Notes under the pieces: model-generated | Told to the model about the DNA's origin: nothing | The model's input: only the letters and a program-made list of their open reading frames with translations | Database searches by the model: none | Assembly: GCA_031553915.1 (NCBI GenBank) | Contig: JAVBKT010000002.1 | Span: forward strand, 62,001-126,000 | Reading direction: 5' to 3' | From: HGM13862 sp031553915 | GTDB taxonomy: Bacteria > Bacillota > Dehalobacteriia > UBA4068 | DNA: 64,000 bases | Position numbers and translations under genes: made by a program | Shown here: positions 35,114 to 42,769 of the stretch, piece after piece | Position numbering within the stretch: the stretch's first letter is position 1 | How the letters are laid out: each line of letters starts with the position of its first letter

Positions 35114-36310
35114 TTAGGGGAGATTGATGCTGAAAATATTAATTTTTCCACTATCCGGATTCAGCGCTGAAAAGACAACAGTCTTGGAATTAGCAGACCA
35201 GCAAGCCTCATCAGCCGCTCCGGCAGAGTATATATCCACAAAGGTGCCTTCCAAATAATAGGCCTTGAGATAACCTTCAGCTGTGGTATAGATGAGCTTA
35301 TTACCATCCGGAGCCCACAGCAGCAGTGTACCGCTGGCAGCCGCATCAATCAGAACCGGTTCAGCATCAGGATTTTCCTGATCCAAAAGGTATAGACCAG
35401 CCGTTTCTCCGCCATCAATATAAGCTAAAGTATGCTTATCAGGGGACAATGCTTCCACATAAGAGTAGCCGTATTCGCTGGTCCTGTCTTTGTAACCGGC
35501 AACCCTGCTGGCTTTAGGCAAATCATCTTCATTGCCAACATACACCGGATCAAGCTTCTGGTTTAATGCAGTATTCCAAACAGTATAGGTGCTGTCTTCA
35601 TCAATATAAGCGTAAAAGGTAATGGTATTATCAATAATCCTTGGCGCTATAGCATCATATTTATCAAAGGCCGCAACCGTATATACAGACGAAGTCCCGT
35701 GGCTGCTGGGGCCATGCAATGCTATTGGTAAAGTAACAGTCCCGGCATAATCTACCGGCGGCTGGGCAGCAACAACGATATCGTCACCCTCTGCCTCATT
35801 GTTATCATCGGGGGTAGTGGCCGGATCAATATCGCCCTCCTCGCCATTGTTTTGCGTATCATCAGCAGTTGCTCCCGGGTCAACATCATTCTTGGGCGGA
35901 ATAACAACAGGCGTGGTCTTATTGCCATCATCTGCCACATAATTATTTGGGTCATCAATCATTTCATCCGGATTAAACCAGCCGCCAAAACCGGCTACGA
36001 GCAGCAAGGCCGCAGCTGTAGCAATAAAAGCGATGCGGATGAAAATCTTCTTTTTCTTTTTGGGAGCTGCGGGTTGCAGATGGACAATGTTTTGAGGAAG
36101 AACAGCCATAATATCAGCGCTCAGGCCGGCTGGCGCAGCAATTGCACTCATATCAGCCTTCAGCATAGCATCCAGTTCCAGGTATTCCTGGTAAGTGGCA
36201 GCGCACTCGTGGCATTCCTCAAAATGGGCACGCAAAACTTCTCTGCCCTTATCAGACAGAATATCGTCAATTGCCATTTGTATGAGATTTTCCATATCCC
36301 GACAATTCAT
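35114..36310 (-). CDS. Membrane anti-sigma factor with zinc-binding head and beta-propeller-like outer domain
   Basis: A 398-residue single-pass protein. Residues 1-45 form a ZAS-type head with the zinc motif His29-x3-Cys33-x2-Cys36 (HFEECHECA). After a basic KKKKK stretch a membrane segment spans about 89-108. The outside begins with a Asp/Asn/Pro/Thr-rich linker (about 112-180) and ends in TolB/WD40-like blades (LSPDKHTLAYIDGG; WAPDGNKLIYTTAEG; WSANSKTVVFSAL). The head should hold the ECF sigma factor encoded 45 bases upstream. The signal sensed by the outer domain is unknown. Confidence 0.88.
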   Translation of the reverse strand: MNCRDMENLIQMAIDDILSDKGREVLRAHFEECHECAATYQEYLELDAMLKADMSAIAAPAGLSADIMAVLPQNIVHLQPAAPKKKKKIFIRIAFIATAAALLLVAGFGGWFNPDEMIDDPNNYVADDGNKTTPVVIPPKNDVDPGATADDTQNNGEEGDIDPATTPDDNNEAEGDDIVVAAQPPVDYAGTVTLPIALHGPSSHGTSSVYTVAAFDKYDAIAPRIIDNTITFYAYIDEDSTYTVWNTALNQKLDPVYVGNEDDLPKASRVAGYKDRTSEYGYSYVEALSPDKHTLAYIDGGETAGLYLLDQENPDAEPVLIDAAASGTLLLWAPDGNKLIYTTAEGYLKAYYLEGTFVDIYSAGAADEACWSANSKTVVFSALNPDSGKINIFSINLP

Positions 36311-36355
36311 GCCATCAACCCTCTTACGAATATTAGTGAAACAGAAAGATAAACT

Positions 36356-36913
36356 CTATTTTTGCTCAGCGGCAAGCGCTTTTTTAAGCATTGCCCTGCC
36401 GCGGAAAAGCCTGGTTTCGATTGTTGATACTGGTAAATCAAGTTGCTCCGAAATCTCCTGATAGCTCATACCCTCTAAATATTTTAACACTAATGGCAGG
36501 CGATAGCTCTCAGAAAGAGTTTGTAAGGCTTGATTTAGGGTATCTGCTTGCTCTGCTTGTTCATAATGCGCAGTGGGACTGCCTTCTTCCGAACTATCAC
36601 TTGCAGCCAAATCATAAATGCTGTCCAAAGAAGATGCTTCTTTGGGGCGCTTATGTAGCATATTAATACAGGTATTATGTGCCACCCGATACATCCAGGG
36701 GAAGAACTTTCGTTCTACGTCAAATTTCGGTAATTCCTGATAGATGCGAAGAAAGGCTTCTTGCGCCAAATCTTTAGCCTCATCATAATCTCCCCCTAAA
36801 CGATATGCAAGAGCAAATACCTGGTTTTGATAACGCTCAATCAATATTTCGAATGCTGCGTTTGTGCCTTGCAAAACGAGCACTACCAATTGTTCATCGC
36901 TCAGATGCTGCAT
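36356..36913 (-). CDS. ECF-type RNA polymerase sigma factor
   Basis: A 185-residue sigma-70 family extracytoplasmic-function factor. Region 2 spans about 20-90 (FEILIERYQNQVFALAYRL; DEAKDLAQEAFLRIYQEL; FFPWMYRVAHN) and region 4 about 130-180 (LPLVLKYLEGMSYQEISEQLDLPVSTIETRLFRGR). The ATG at 36913 is chosen over one 54 bases upstream because GGAGG lies six bases ahead of it. Paired with the anti-sigma gene. Resembles the SigW/RpoE group. Confidence 0.93.
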   Translation of the reverse strand: MQHLSDEQLVVLVLQGTNAAFEILIERYQNQVFALAYRLGGDYDEAKDLAQEAFLRIYQELPKFDVERKFFPWMYRVAHNTCINMLHKRPKEASSLDSIYDLAASDSSEEGSPTAHYEQAEQADTLNQALQTLSESYRLPLVLKYLEGMSYQEISEQLDLPVSTIETRLFRGRAMLKKALAAEQK

Positions 36914-37260
36914 CTGCAACCTCCGCAATTCATAATAATTACAATCTCTTGCGCTAAAAACTTGCACAAAAGACAGATAAAATAAATTTTATTTATTGGT
37001 TTTGGCAATATAAAAATTTCTTGCTCAATTATTTAAAAATTTTGCTAAAAAACAGCACAAAAGGCCAATTATTGCCCATAAAAAAGCGCCTGGATTAGCT
37101 GATGTTGCCCAACCAATATGTTACTTAGTATAACATATCTGGCAAAAGATTAAAAACCTTTTTCTTAAATGAGAAATATTGGCGTAATAGCAAGAAATTT
37201 GACGCAAAAAACACCACTGTAATAGCAGGGTAAAAAAATCATCATCTGGAATTAGTCCCT
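36914..37260 (+). other. 347-base intergenic region between divergent genes
   Basis: AT-rich spacer between the sigma gene (minus) and the GGDEF/HD gene (plus). I see no coding frame with a ribosome site. It holds the inverted repeat at 37116-37138; an ECF autoregulatory promoter is expected here, but I cannot place an AAC-type -35 with confidence. Confidence 0.5.
37116..37138. repeat. Inverted repeat, possible operator
   Basis: ATATGTTA-N7-TAACATAT, perfect 8-bp arms, in the intergenic region between the ECF sigma gene and the GGDEF/HD gene. Symmetry suits a dimeric regulator. Confidence 0.4.
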
Positions 37261-38301
37261 ATGAGTGATTTATTGACCGGACTCGCTTCCAGACACGAAT
37301 TACATATCCTGCTCCCGGAAATGGCCGCCGGCGCCAAGCCTTCTCGGCCCTTGTCCTTGCTGCTGCTAAAGCTGCGCGATTTTGAGCTATGGCAAGGCAG
37401 ACTGACGCCGCTGGCTGCTGATCATTTATTGAAAATCGCCTCGGTGCTGATCCGCAAATATAAACCCAAAGACGCTTTGGCCGCGCGCTGGAATGATGCT
37501 GTGTTTGCCCTGCTCTTGCCCGACACGCCCATCTGGCAAGCGGAAAACCTGGCCGAGGAGCTGCGTGAAGAAGCAATGCACAGTCAGCTGCCGGCAATAT
37601 TCGATTATCAGGGTTTAGCCATGGATTTTTCTTATGGTGTGGCTGCTTGCCCGCCAACTGAATGCACCCGCTTACCCATGGAGGCGGAAGAACAGCTGCG
37701 CCACAGTGCGCGCGGCGTCTTCGCTGAATTAATGCTGGCTGCGCCGCCCTTGCCGGATATGCCGACGCTTAATGCCTATATCCACCTGGCCGGGCGTTAT
37801 CTGGCAGCAGGCGATCCCTATTTGCGACGGCATGGGCAAATGACTGCATCCTATGCCTTGGAGCTGGCGCGACGCATGCGGCTTTCTCCGGAGCAGCAAA
37901 ATGATCTGCGTATCGCAGCAGCCTTAGCTGATATCGCTATGGCAGAGGTGGCCGGAGCAGCGCTAGCCAAGCCGGGACCGCTCACCCTGTCCGAATACAA
38001 GCGCATTCAAAAGCACCCCCTGCTGGCGGCGCAATTATGTGAAAGCCTGGCTTTGCCGGAGCAAATCAGCGAGATTGCTCTCTCGCATCATGAATATTTA
38101 GACGGCAGCGGTTACCCCCACGGTATGTGCGGCGCAGACATTCCCGTCTCAGCTTCGATATTGGGCATTGCCAGCGCTTTTTCCGCTATGCTTTTGCCTC
38201 GGCCCTACCGTCCGGCTAAAAAGCTTTTTGCCGCTAAAGCATCCCTCAAAAGCAATCAGTGGCCGGAAGAAATTATCCGCCACTTGCGCGCTATAGTTTA
38301 A
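37261..38301 (+). CDS. Degenerate GGDEF plus HD-GYP domain protein
   Basis: 346 residues. The start SDLLTGLASRHEL is the canonical opening of a GGDEF domain (usual DxLTGLxNR), but the active-site GGDEF reads NDAVF (79-83), so diguanylate cyclase activity is not expected. Residues 170-346 follow the HD-GYP pattern: His191, KHPLLAAQL, SHHEYLDGSGYP (275-286); yet the HD dyad reads Ala223-Asp224 and the later Asp is Ser305 (ASAFSAM), so metal binding is compromised. Probably a non-catalytic c-di-GMP binding or signalling protein. Weak ribosome site; GC-richer than its neighbours. Confidence 0.75.
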   Translation: MSDLLTGLASRHELHILLPEMAAGAKPSRPLSLLLLKLRDFELWQGRLTPLAADHLLKIASVLIRKYKPKDALAARWNDAVFALLLPDTPIWQAENLAEELREEAMHSQLPAIFDYQGLAMDFSYGVAACPPTECTRLPMEAEEQLRHSARGVFAELMLAAPPLPDMPTLNAYIHLAGRYLAAGDPYLRRHGQMTASYALELARRMRLSPEQQNDLRIAAALADIAMAEVAGAALAKPGPLTLSEYKRIQKHPLLAAQLCESLALPEQISEIALSHHEYLDGSGYPHGMCGADIPVSASILGIASAFSAMLLPRPYRPAKKLFAAKASLKSNQWPEEIIRHLRAIV

Positions 38302-38321
38302 CCATATAGACTGATTAAGTT

Positions 38322-38349
38322 AAAAACACTCCAAATTCGGAGTGTTTTT
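38322..38349. terminator. Bidirectional terminator between the GGDEF/HD gene and murA
   Basis: Perfect 11-bp stem AAAAACACTCC/GGAGTGTTTTT with a six-base loop; T runs on both strands. Serves the two convergent genes. Confidence 0.88.
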
Positions 38350-38373
38350 TATATTACTTGGCAGCAGCCAAAG

Positions 38374-39624
38374 CTATTCGCTAATTTTAATACGCGTCCC
38401 AATATGCTCCAATTTTTCCATAAACCGCTCATATCCCCGCTCAATATGATGCAACCCGCCAATTTCCGTAGTGCCCTTGGCCATTTGCGCGGCAATAATC
38501 ATGGCAGCGCCGGCACGCAAATCTGTGGCCATCACTGAGGCCGCCTCTAAATGGCTGACGCCATTAATGACTGCGCTGTTACCGTCAATATCAATATCTG
38601 CGCCCATTTTGCGCAGCTCCGCCGCATGCATAAAACGGTTTTCAAAAACAGTCTCCGTCACAATAGAGGTTCCCTTGCATACAGCAAGCAAGGCCATCAT
38701 CTGCGCTTGCATATCAGTAGGAAAACCAGGGTACGGCAGGGTTTTGATATCCACCGGCGCAATCTCTTCCGGACCCAAGATATGCATACTATCATAACCA
38801 ACCTCAACAGTAGCGCCCATTTCAACCAGCTTAGCGGTCAGCGGCTGCAAATGCTCCGGCAAAACATTGTCCAAAATCAGCTCCCCGCCGGTGGCAGCTG
38901 CCATACAGAGAAAGCTGCCGGCCTCAATGCGGTCGGGAATAACAGTATGTCTGGCTGGTTTCAGTGAGGAAACGCCTTCAATGCGGATAGCATTGGTGCC
39001 TGCGCCTTTAATGTTCGCGCCCATCACGCCCAATAAGTTGGCCAGATCAATAATCTCCGGTTCATGGGCCGCATTGTCAATAACAGTTGTACCCTCGGCC
39101 AGAGCCGCGGCCATCATAATATTTTCTGTGGCTCCCACCGAAGGGAAATCAAGATAAATGCGCGCGCCTTTGAGCTTATCCGCTTTGGCTTCGATAAAAC
39201 CATGCCCGATGTTGATGACTGCGCCCAGAGCCTCAAAGCCCTTCAAATGTAAATCAATCGGCCGGGCGCCAATAGCGCAACCGCCCGGCAGGCTCATTCT
39301 CGCCTGCCCGCCCCGGGCCAGCAACGGCCCCATAATCAGAAAACTGGCGCGCATTTTGCGTACCATCTCCCCCGGCGGCTCTACGGCACTGAGATTGCTG
39401 GTATCCAAGGTTAAAGAACTGTTTTCAAAATGTGTTTTCGCGCCCAAATGCTCCAGCACCCGGCACATGGTAACCACATCAGAAAGATTGGGGCTTTCAT
39501 CAATAATTGACACCCCGTCAGTAAGCAAAGTAGCGGCAATCAAAGGCAGGACAGAATTTTTGGCGCCGCTGATATGAATTTCACCGAAAAGACGGTTCCC
39601 ACCTTCGATAAGGATCTTCTTCAA
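38374..39624 (-). CDS. murA: UDP-N-acetylglucosamine 1-carboxyvinyltransferase
   Basis: A 416-residue MurA, first committed step of peptidoglycan synthesis (adds enolpyruvate to UDP-GlcNAc). Catalytic Cys116 in LPGGCAIGARPIDLHL is the fosfomycin target; the N-terminal ISGAKNSVLPLIAATLL and KMRASFLIMGPLL are conserved. The start is TTG, with GGGAG seven bases upstream. It lies head to head with spoIID, a pair often adjacent in Clostridia although usually on one strand. A second murA may exist elsewhere. Confidence 0.95.
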   Translation of the reverse strand: MKKILIEGGNRLFGEIHISGAKNSVLPLIAATLLTDGVSIIDESPNLSDVVTMCRVLEHLGAKTHFENSSLTLDTSNLSAVEPPGEMVRKMRASFLIMGPLLARGGQARMSLPGGCAIGARPIDLHLKGFEALGAVINIGHGFIEAKADKLKGARIYLDFPSVGATENIMMAAALAEGTTVIDNAAHEPEIIDLANLLGVMGANIKGAGTNAIRIEGVSSLKPARHTVIPDRIEAGSFLCMAAATGGELILDNVLPEHLQPLTAKLVEMGATVEVGYDSMHILGPEEIAPVDIKTLPYPGFPTDMQAQMMALLAVCKGTSIVTETVFENRFMHAAELRKMGADIDIDGNSAVINGVSHLEAASVMATDLRAGAAMIIAAQMAKGTTEIGGLHHIERGYERFMEKLEHIGTRIKISE

Positions 39625-39779
39625 ATCAGTTCTCCCTCTTAGCTATCGCTCAATATTCCTTAACCAAATATATATTCAAGATAGAGCGGATTTATCCTGC
39701 CAACTTACAATTAGCGGGGACAAGCAGTCAATCATTGTTTGCTGAACCGTGGCATAATATTCAGCCAGGAGGTGCATTT

Positions 39780-40745
39780 ATGAAACACCGCATACAGCTA
39801 AAACCGGACAAGAGGCAAATCATTTGGATTGTTTTTTCTGTGCTAGTAATCGCTCTTATTGTTTTTCGCATCATTAGTTTAAGTATAGAAGAAAAAGAGG
39901 CAAAAATTCCACCTCCCATGATAACTTTTATCAACCCCAGTGGTCAAACAGAAGAAATAGCGTTGGAAAACTTAATCATCGGCATTGTTGCCGCGGAAAC
40001 CCCCGCTGCCTTTGATAGCGAAGCGCTCAAAGCGCAGGCTGTCGCAGCCAGAACCTATGTGCTGTCTCATTGGCCGCCGTATGGCACGATGAAACATGAA
40101 AACGCCGCCGTATGCAGCGATTTCACCTGCTGCCAGGCTTATCTTGACCAAAATATGCAGCGGGAACGCTGGGGAACTGATTTTGATACATATTATACTA
40201 AAATCAAGCAGGCGGTTTTTGCTACCAGCGGGGAAATTTTATTCTGGCAGGGCGCCATTGCCCAAGCGCCTTTCTTCTCCACCTGTGGCGGCAAAACCGA
40301 AAATTCTGAGGAATGTTGGAGTAAGGCTTTTCCCTACTTAGTCTCTGTTGAATGCCATTATTGCGGGCATTCTTCCCGCTATAGCGGCTATCAAAGATAT
40401 ACCACCAATGAAGCCGCGTCCTTGCTCAATATAGATGTTGAACAATTATTAGCAATGAAAATAGAAGCTTATACCAATGGCGACCGGGTAGCGGCTATCT
40501 CTTTTGGCAGCAAGCAATTAAAAGGTACAGAAATGCGCAGCATCTTTAAGCTTGATTCTGCCGCGTTTAGCTGGCTGATAATTGGCGATTACCTTGTTTT
40601 CAGCACAGTTGGCTATGGGCATGGCGTGGGTATGTGTCAATATGGCGCAGATGGTATGGGTAAAAGGGGCTATAGTTATCAGGAAATCCTCTCCCACTAT
40701 TACCCCGGCACAACAATTACCAAAATGGACGGCAGCCACAATTAG
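39780..40745 (+). CDS. spoIID: Stage II sporulation protein D (lytic transglycosylase)
   Basis: A 321-residue SpoIID. A membrane anchor spans about 14-34 (IIWIVFSVLVIALIVF), followed by the SpoIID domain: IGIVAAETPAAFDSEALKAQAVAARTY (catalytic Glu in AAETP), FFSTCGGKTEN, and GYGHGVGMCQYGADGM near the end. It cleaves glycan strands during forespore engulfment; CHYCGHS matches the zinc-site cysteines seen in clostridial SpoIID. The ATG at 39780 follows AGGAGGTG; an upstream in-frame start has no ribosome site. Confidence 0.95.
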   Translation: MKHRIQLKPDKRQIIWIVFSVLVIALIVFRIISLSIEEKEAKIPPPMITFINPSGQTEEIALENLIIGIVAAETPAAFDSEALKAQAVAARTYVLSHWPPYGTMKHENAAVCSDFTCCQAYLDQNMQRERWGTDFDTYYTKIKQAVFATSGEILFWQGAIAQAPFFSTCGGKTENSEECWSKAFPYLVSVECHYCGHSSRYSGYQRYTTNEAASLLNIDVEQLLAMKIEAYTNGDRVAAISFGSKQLKGTEMRSIFKLDSAAFSWLIIGDYLVFSTVGYGHGVGMCQYGADGMGKRGYSYQEILSHYYPGTTITKMDGSHN

Positions 40746-40780
40746 CACTAAGATATGGCCTTTTGTTTTGATAGCCAGCA

Positions 40781-40789
40781 TGTTATAAT
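40781..40789 (+). promoter_or_regulatory. Extended -10 promoter for the DfsB-like gene
   Basis: TG-T-TATAAT, about 50 bases ahead of the gene at 40841; the -35 is poor, as is usual for extended -10 promoters. Confidence 0.55.
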
Positions 40790-40840
40790 TATTTTGCTGT
40801 CGTAGGCAGCTATTATTACCAAAAAGGACGTGGCTATTCC

Positions 40841-41377
40841 ATGGGAAGACCGACAACAAAAGCAGATCTAATCATCGCCGCCAATGCCAACTATCAAAAA
40901 TTAAACGCAATGATTGATGCTATGACCGAGAAAGAGCTGTCAACGCCTTTTAACTTTGCCGGGGATATCAAGAAAAAAGAGGCCCATTGGCAGCGGGATA
41001 AAAATCTGAGAGATGTGCTCATTCATCTGTACGAGTGGCATCAGCTGCTTTTGGATTGGATTGCCGCCAATACCAGTAGCAAAGAAAAACCATTTTTGCC
41101 GGCCCCATACACCTGGAAAACCTATGGCGAGATGAATGTAGAGTTTTGGAAAAAGCATCAAAACACTAGTCTGGACGCTGCCAAACAAATGCTGACACAA
41201 TCCCACGCTGCGGCAATGAAATTAGCGGAAACCTTTGACGATGAGCAGCTATTCTCCAAAAATATATACAAATGGGTGGGCGGCAGCACTTTGGGCTCCT
41301 ATTTTGCCAGCGCCACAGCCAGCCACTATGATTGGGCCATCAAAAAACTAAAGGCGCACAGCAAGAATTGCAAATAA
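40841..41377 (+). CDS. ClbS/DfsB family (DUF1706) four-helix protein
   Basis: A 178-residue predicted four-helix DinB-like bundle. MGRPTTKADLIIAANANYQKL at the N-terminus, LRDVLIHLYEWHQLLLDWI (about 65-85), YTWKTYGEMNVEFWKKHQ and WVGGSTLGSYFASATASHYDWAIK are characteristic. ClbS from colibactin producers hydrolyses the toxin's cyclopropane warhead, and DfsB is a related protein of unknown role. No toxin cluster is near. The Shine-Dalgarno is weak (AAAAGGACG). Confidence 0.85.
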   Translation: MGRPTTKADLIIAANANYQKLNAMIDAMTEKELSTPFNFAGDIKKKEAHWQRDKNLRDVLIHLYEWHQLLLDWIAANTSSKEKPFLPAPYTWKTYGEMNVEFWKKHQNTSLDAAKQMLTQSHAAAMKLAETFDDEQLFSKNIYKWVGGSTLGSYFASATASHYDWAIKKLKAHSKNCK

Positions 41378-41431
41378 ACAACAAACTGCGCACCCTGTCA
41401 ACGGATATGAAAATAAAATGTTATAGGAATC

Positions 41432-41470
41432 AAAGAAGGTTTGAGAAATATTTCTCAAACCTTCTTTTTT
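41432..41470 (+). terminator. Long palindromic terminator
   Basis: A perfect palindrome with 18-bp arms (AAAGAAGGTTTGAGAAAT and its complement, no unpaired loop) followed by TTT on the plus strand, placed between the convergent DfsB-like gene and prsA. Confidence 0.85.
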
Positions 41471-41512
41471 CGCCCAGCCTTTGCCTGGTACTTTTATGAA
41501 ATTAAACTGGCT

Positions 41513-42685
41513 TTATTGAGCCGCATCCGGATCTGGCGTGTCGGCATTAGGATCAGCCGCCTCCGGATCATCAGCTGCGTTTGGATCAACGTCAGCGTTT
41601 GGATCAACATCTGCATTTGGATCATCAGCTGCGTTTGGATCAACATCTGCATTTGGATCAACATCTGCATTTGGATCAGTATCATCTACAGGAGCCTCAG
41701 CTTCAGGCTCTACGTAATATTTGAAATCAAATTTCTGTACGATATCAGCGCTGGCATAGGCAGTATTGAAAATTTCCGTAAGCGCTGCCGAGGCTTCCTC
41801 GTCACTAACTGATTTAAGGGAGGTGGCAACAATATCTTTCAAGTCTTCATAGCTGGTAGCAACACCATCCAGCTTGATAATATGAAAACCATACTGACTT
41901 TGTACCGGAGCCTGGCTAAAATCACCAACTGCGCCTAAAGCATAAGCGCCGGCAACATAGCCTGCATCGTATGGGCTTCCGCTATCAATTGCATTACCGG
42001 CAGCATTAATATAGCTATCAATTTTGCCGCCATTAGTGGAAGAACCGTCTTCAGAATATTCCAGGGCCAAATCTGCAAAATCTGCGCCTTCATTCAGCTG
42101 ATCGATCAACTCTTGAGCCTGCGTTCTGGCTGCGTCTACAGATGCCGGGTCAGTAAAATCACAAGTAATGAGGATATGTGAGGTTAAGCGACTATTCCAG
42201 GCAGCCGGGTCTGCATCATAGGCAGCTTTGACTTCTTCATCAGAAACAACCTTGGTAGCCAAAAGCTCAGCTTTAACGGCCTCAAACAACTGGTTGTTCA
42301 GGTCATTGGCTTTCAAAAAGTCATAGTAACCATAAACCATGCTGTCTTGTAATTTGTCCCCGTTAAAGGTGCAGTCATAATCTGCTGCTATCTGCTCAAT
42401 AATCGCGCAATTAACAGCCAGCTGCCAGGCGCTGTATTCAATCTGCCCAAAAAGCTCTTTGTTGTTATCCGGGTTGAGCATATCCATGCCCATATTAACA
42501 AAATAACTATAATATTGCTCATAATAAAAACCAAAATAATAATCCAGGGTGTCTTTATAAATCTCCTGTCCATTGACGGTACCGATGACACCACCATTAT
42601 TGTTACTGGAACATCCGGCAAGCAATACTGTAGTTAACATCAATACAACCAATAAAACAATTAGCAACTTTTTCAAAAATATCAT
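41513..42685 (-). CDS. prsA: PrsA/SurA-like peptidyl-prolyl isomerase lipoprotein
   Basis: A 390-residue lipoprotein: hydrophobic signal (about 6-22) and lipobox LLAGC with Cys25. A SurA-type N-terminal chaperone region (about 45-165) is followed by a parvulin domain (about 170-275; HILITCDFTDPAS, QAQELIDQLNEGADFADLALEYSEDG, QYGFHIIKLDG). The C-terminal about 60 residues are a low-complexity tail of DPNADV/DPNAAD repeats. It should fold secreted proteins outside the membrane. It lies 84 bases after mfd, a common clostridial neighbour. Confidence 0.92.
   Translation of the reverse strand: MIFLKKLLIVLLVVLMLTTVLLAGCSSNNNGGVIGTVNGQEIYKDTLDYYFGFYYEQYYSYFVNMGMDMLNPDNNKELFGQIEYSAWQLAVNCAIIEQIAADYDCTFNGDKLQDSMVYGYYDFLKANDLNNQLFEAVKAELLATKVVSDEEVKAAYDADPAAWNSRLTSHILITCDFTDPASVDAARTQAQELIDQLNEGADFADLALEYSEDGSSTNGGKIDSYINAAGNAIDSGSPYDAGYVAGAYALGAVGDFSQAPVQSQYGFHIIKLDGVATSYEDLKDIVATSLKSVSDEEASAALTEIFNTAYASADIVQKFDFKYYVEPEAEAPVDDTDPNADVDPNADVDPNAADDPNADVDPNADVDPNAADDPEAADPNADTPDPDAAQ
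41565..41690 (-). repeat. 18-bp tandem repeats in the prsA tail
   Basis: Seven in-phase units of 18 bases beginning GGATCA on the plus strand (the last one degenerate) encode six-residue repeats DPNADV or DPNAAD. Two unit types alternate in places, suggesting recent duplication. The count is likely to vary between strains. Confidence 0.9.
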
Positions 42686-42769
42686 CCTTCCTTATTAAAA
42701 ATGTAGTGTTATAGCAAATACATAGCTGCTTTATTATATCATATCATCAGTGAAGGGGAAAGAAAAATA

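Noticed and set aside
41565..41690. Possible CRISPR-like tandem repeats
   Set aside because: Units are 18 bp with no spacers and are in frame within prsA.
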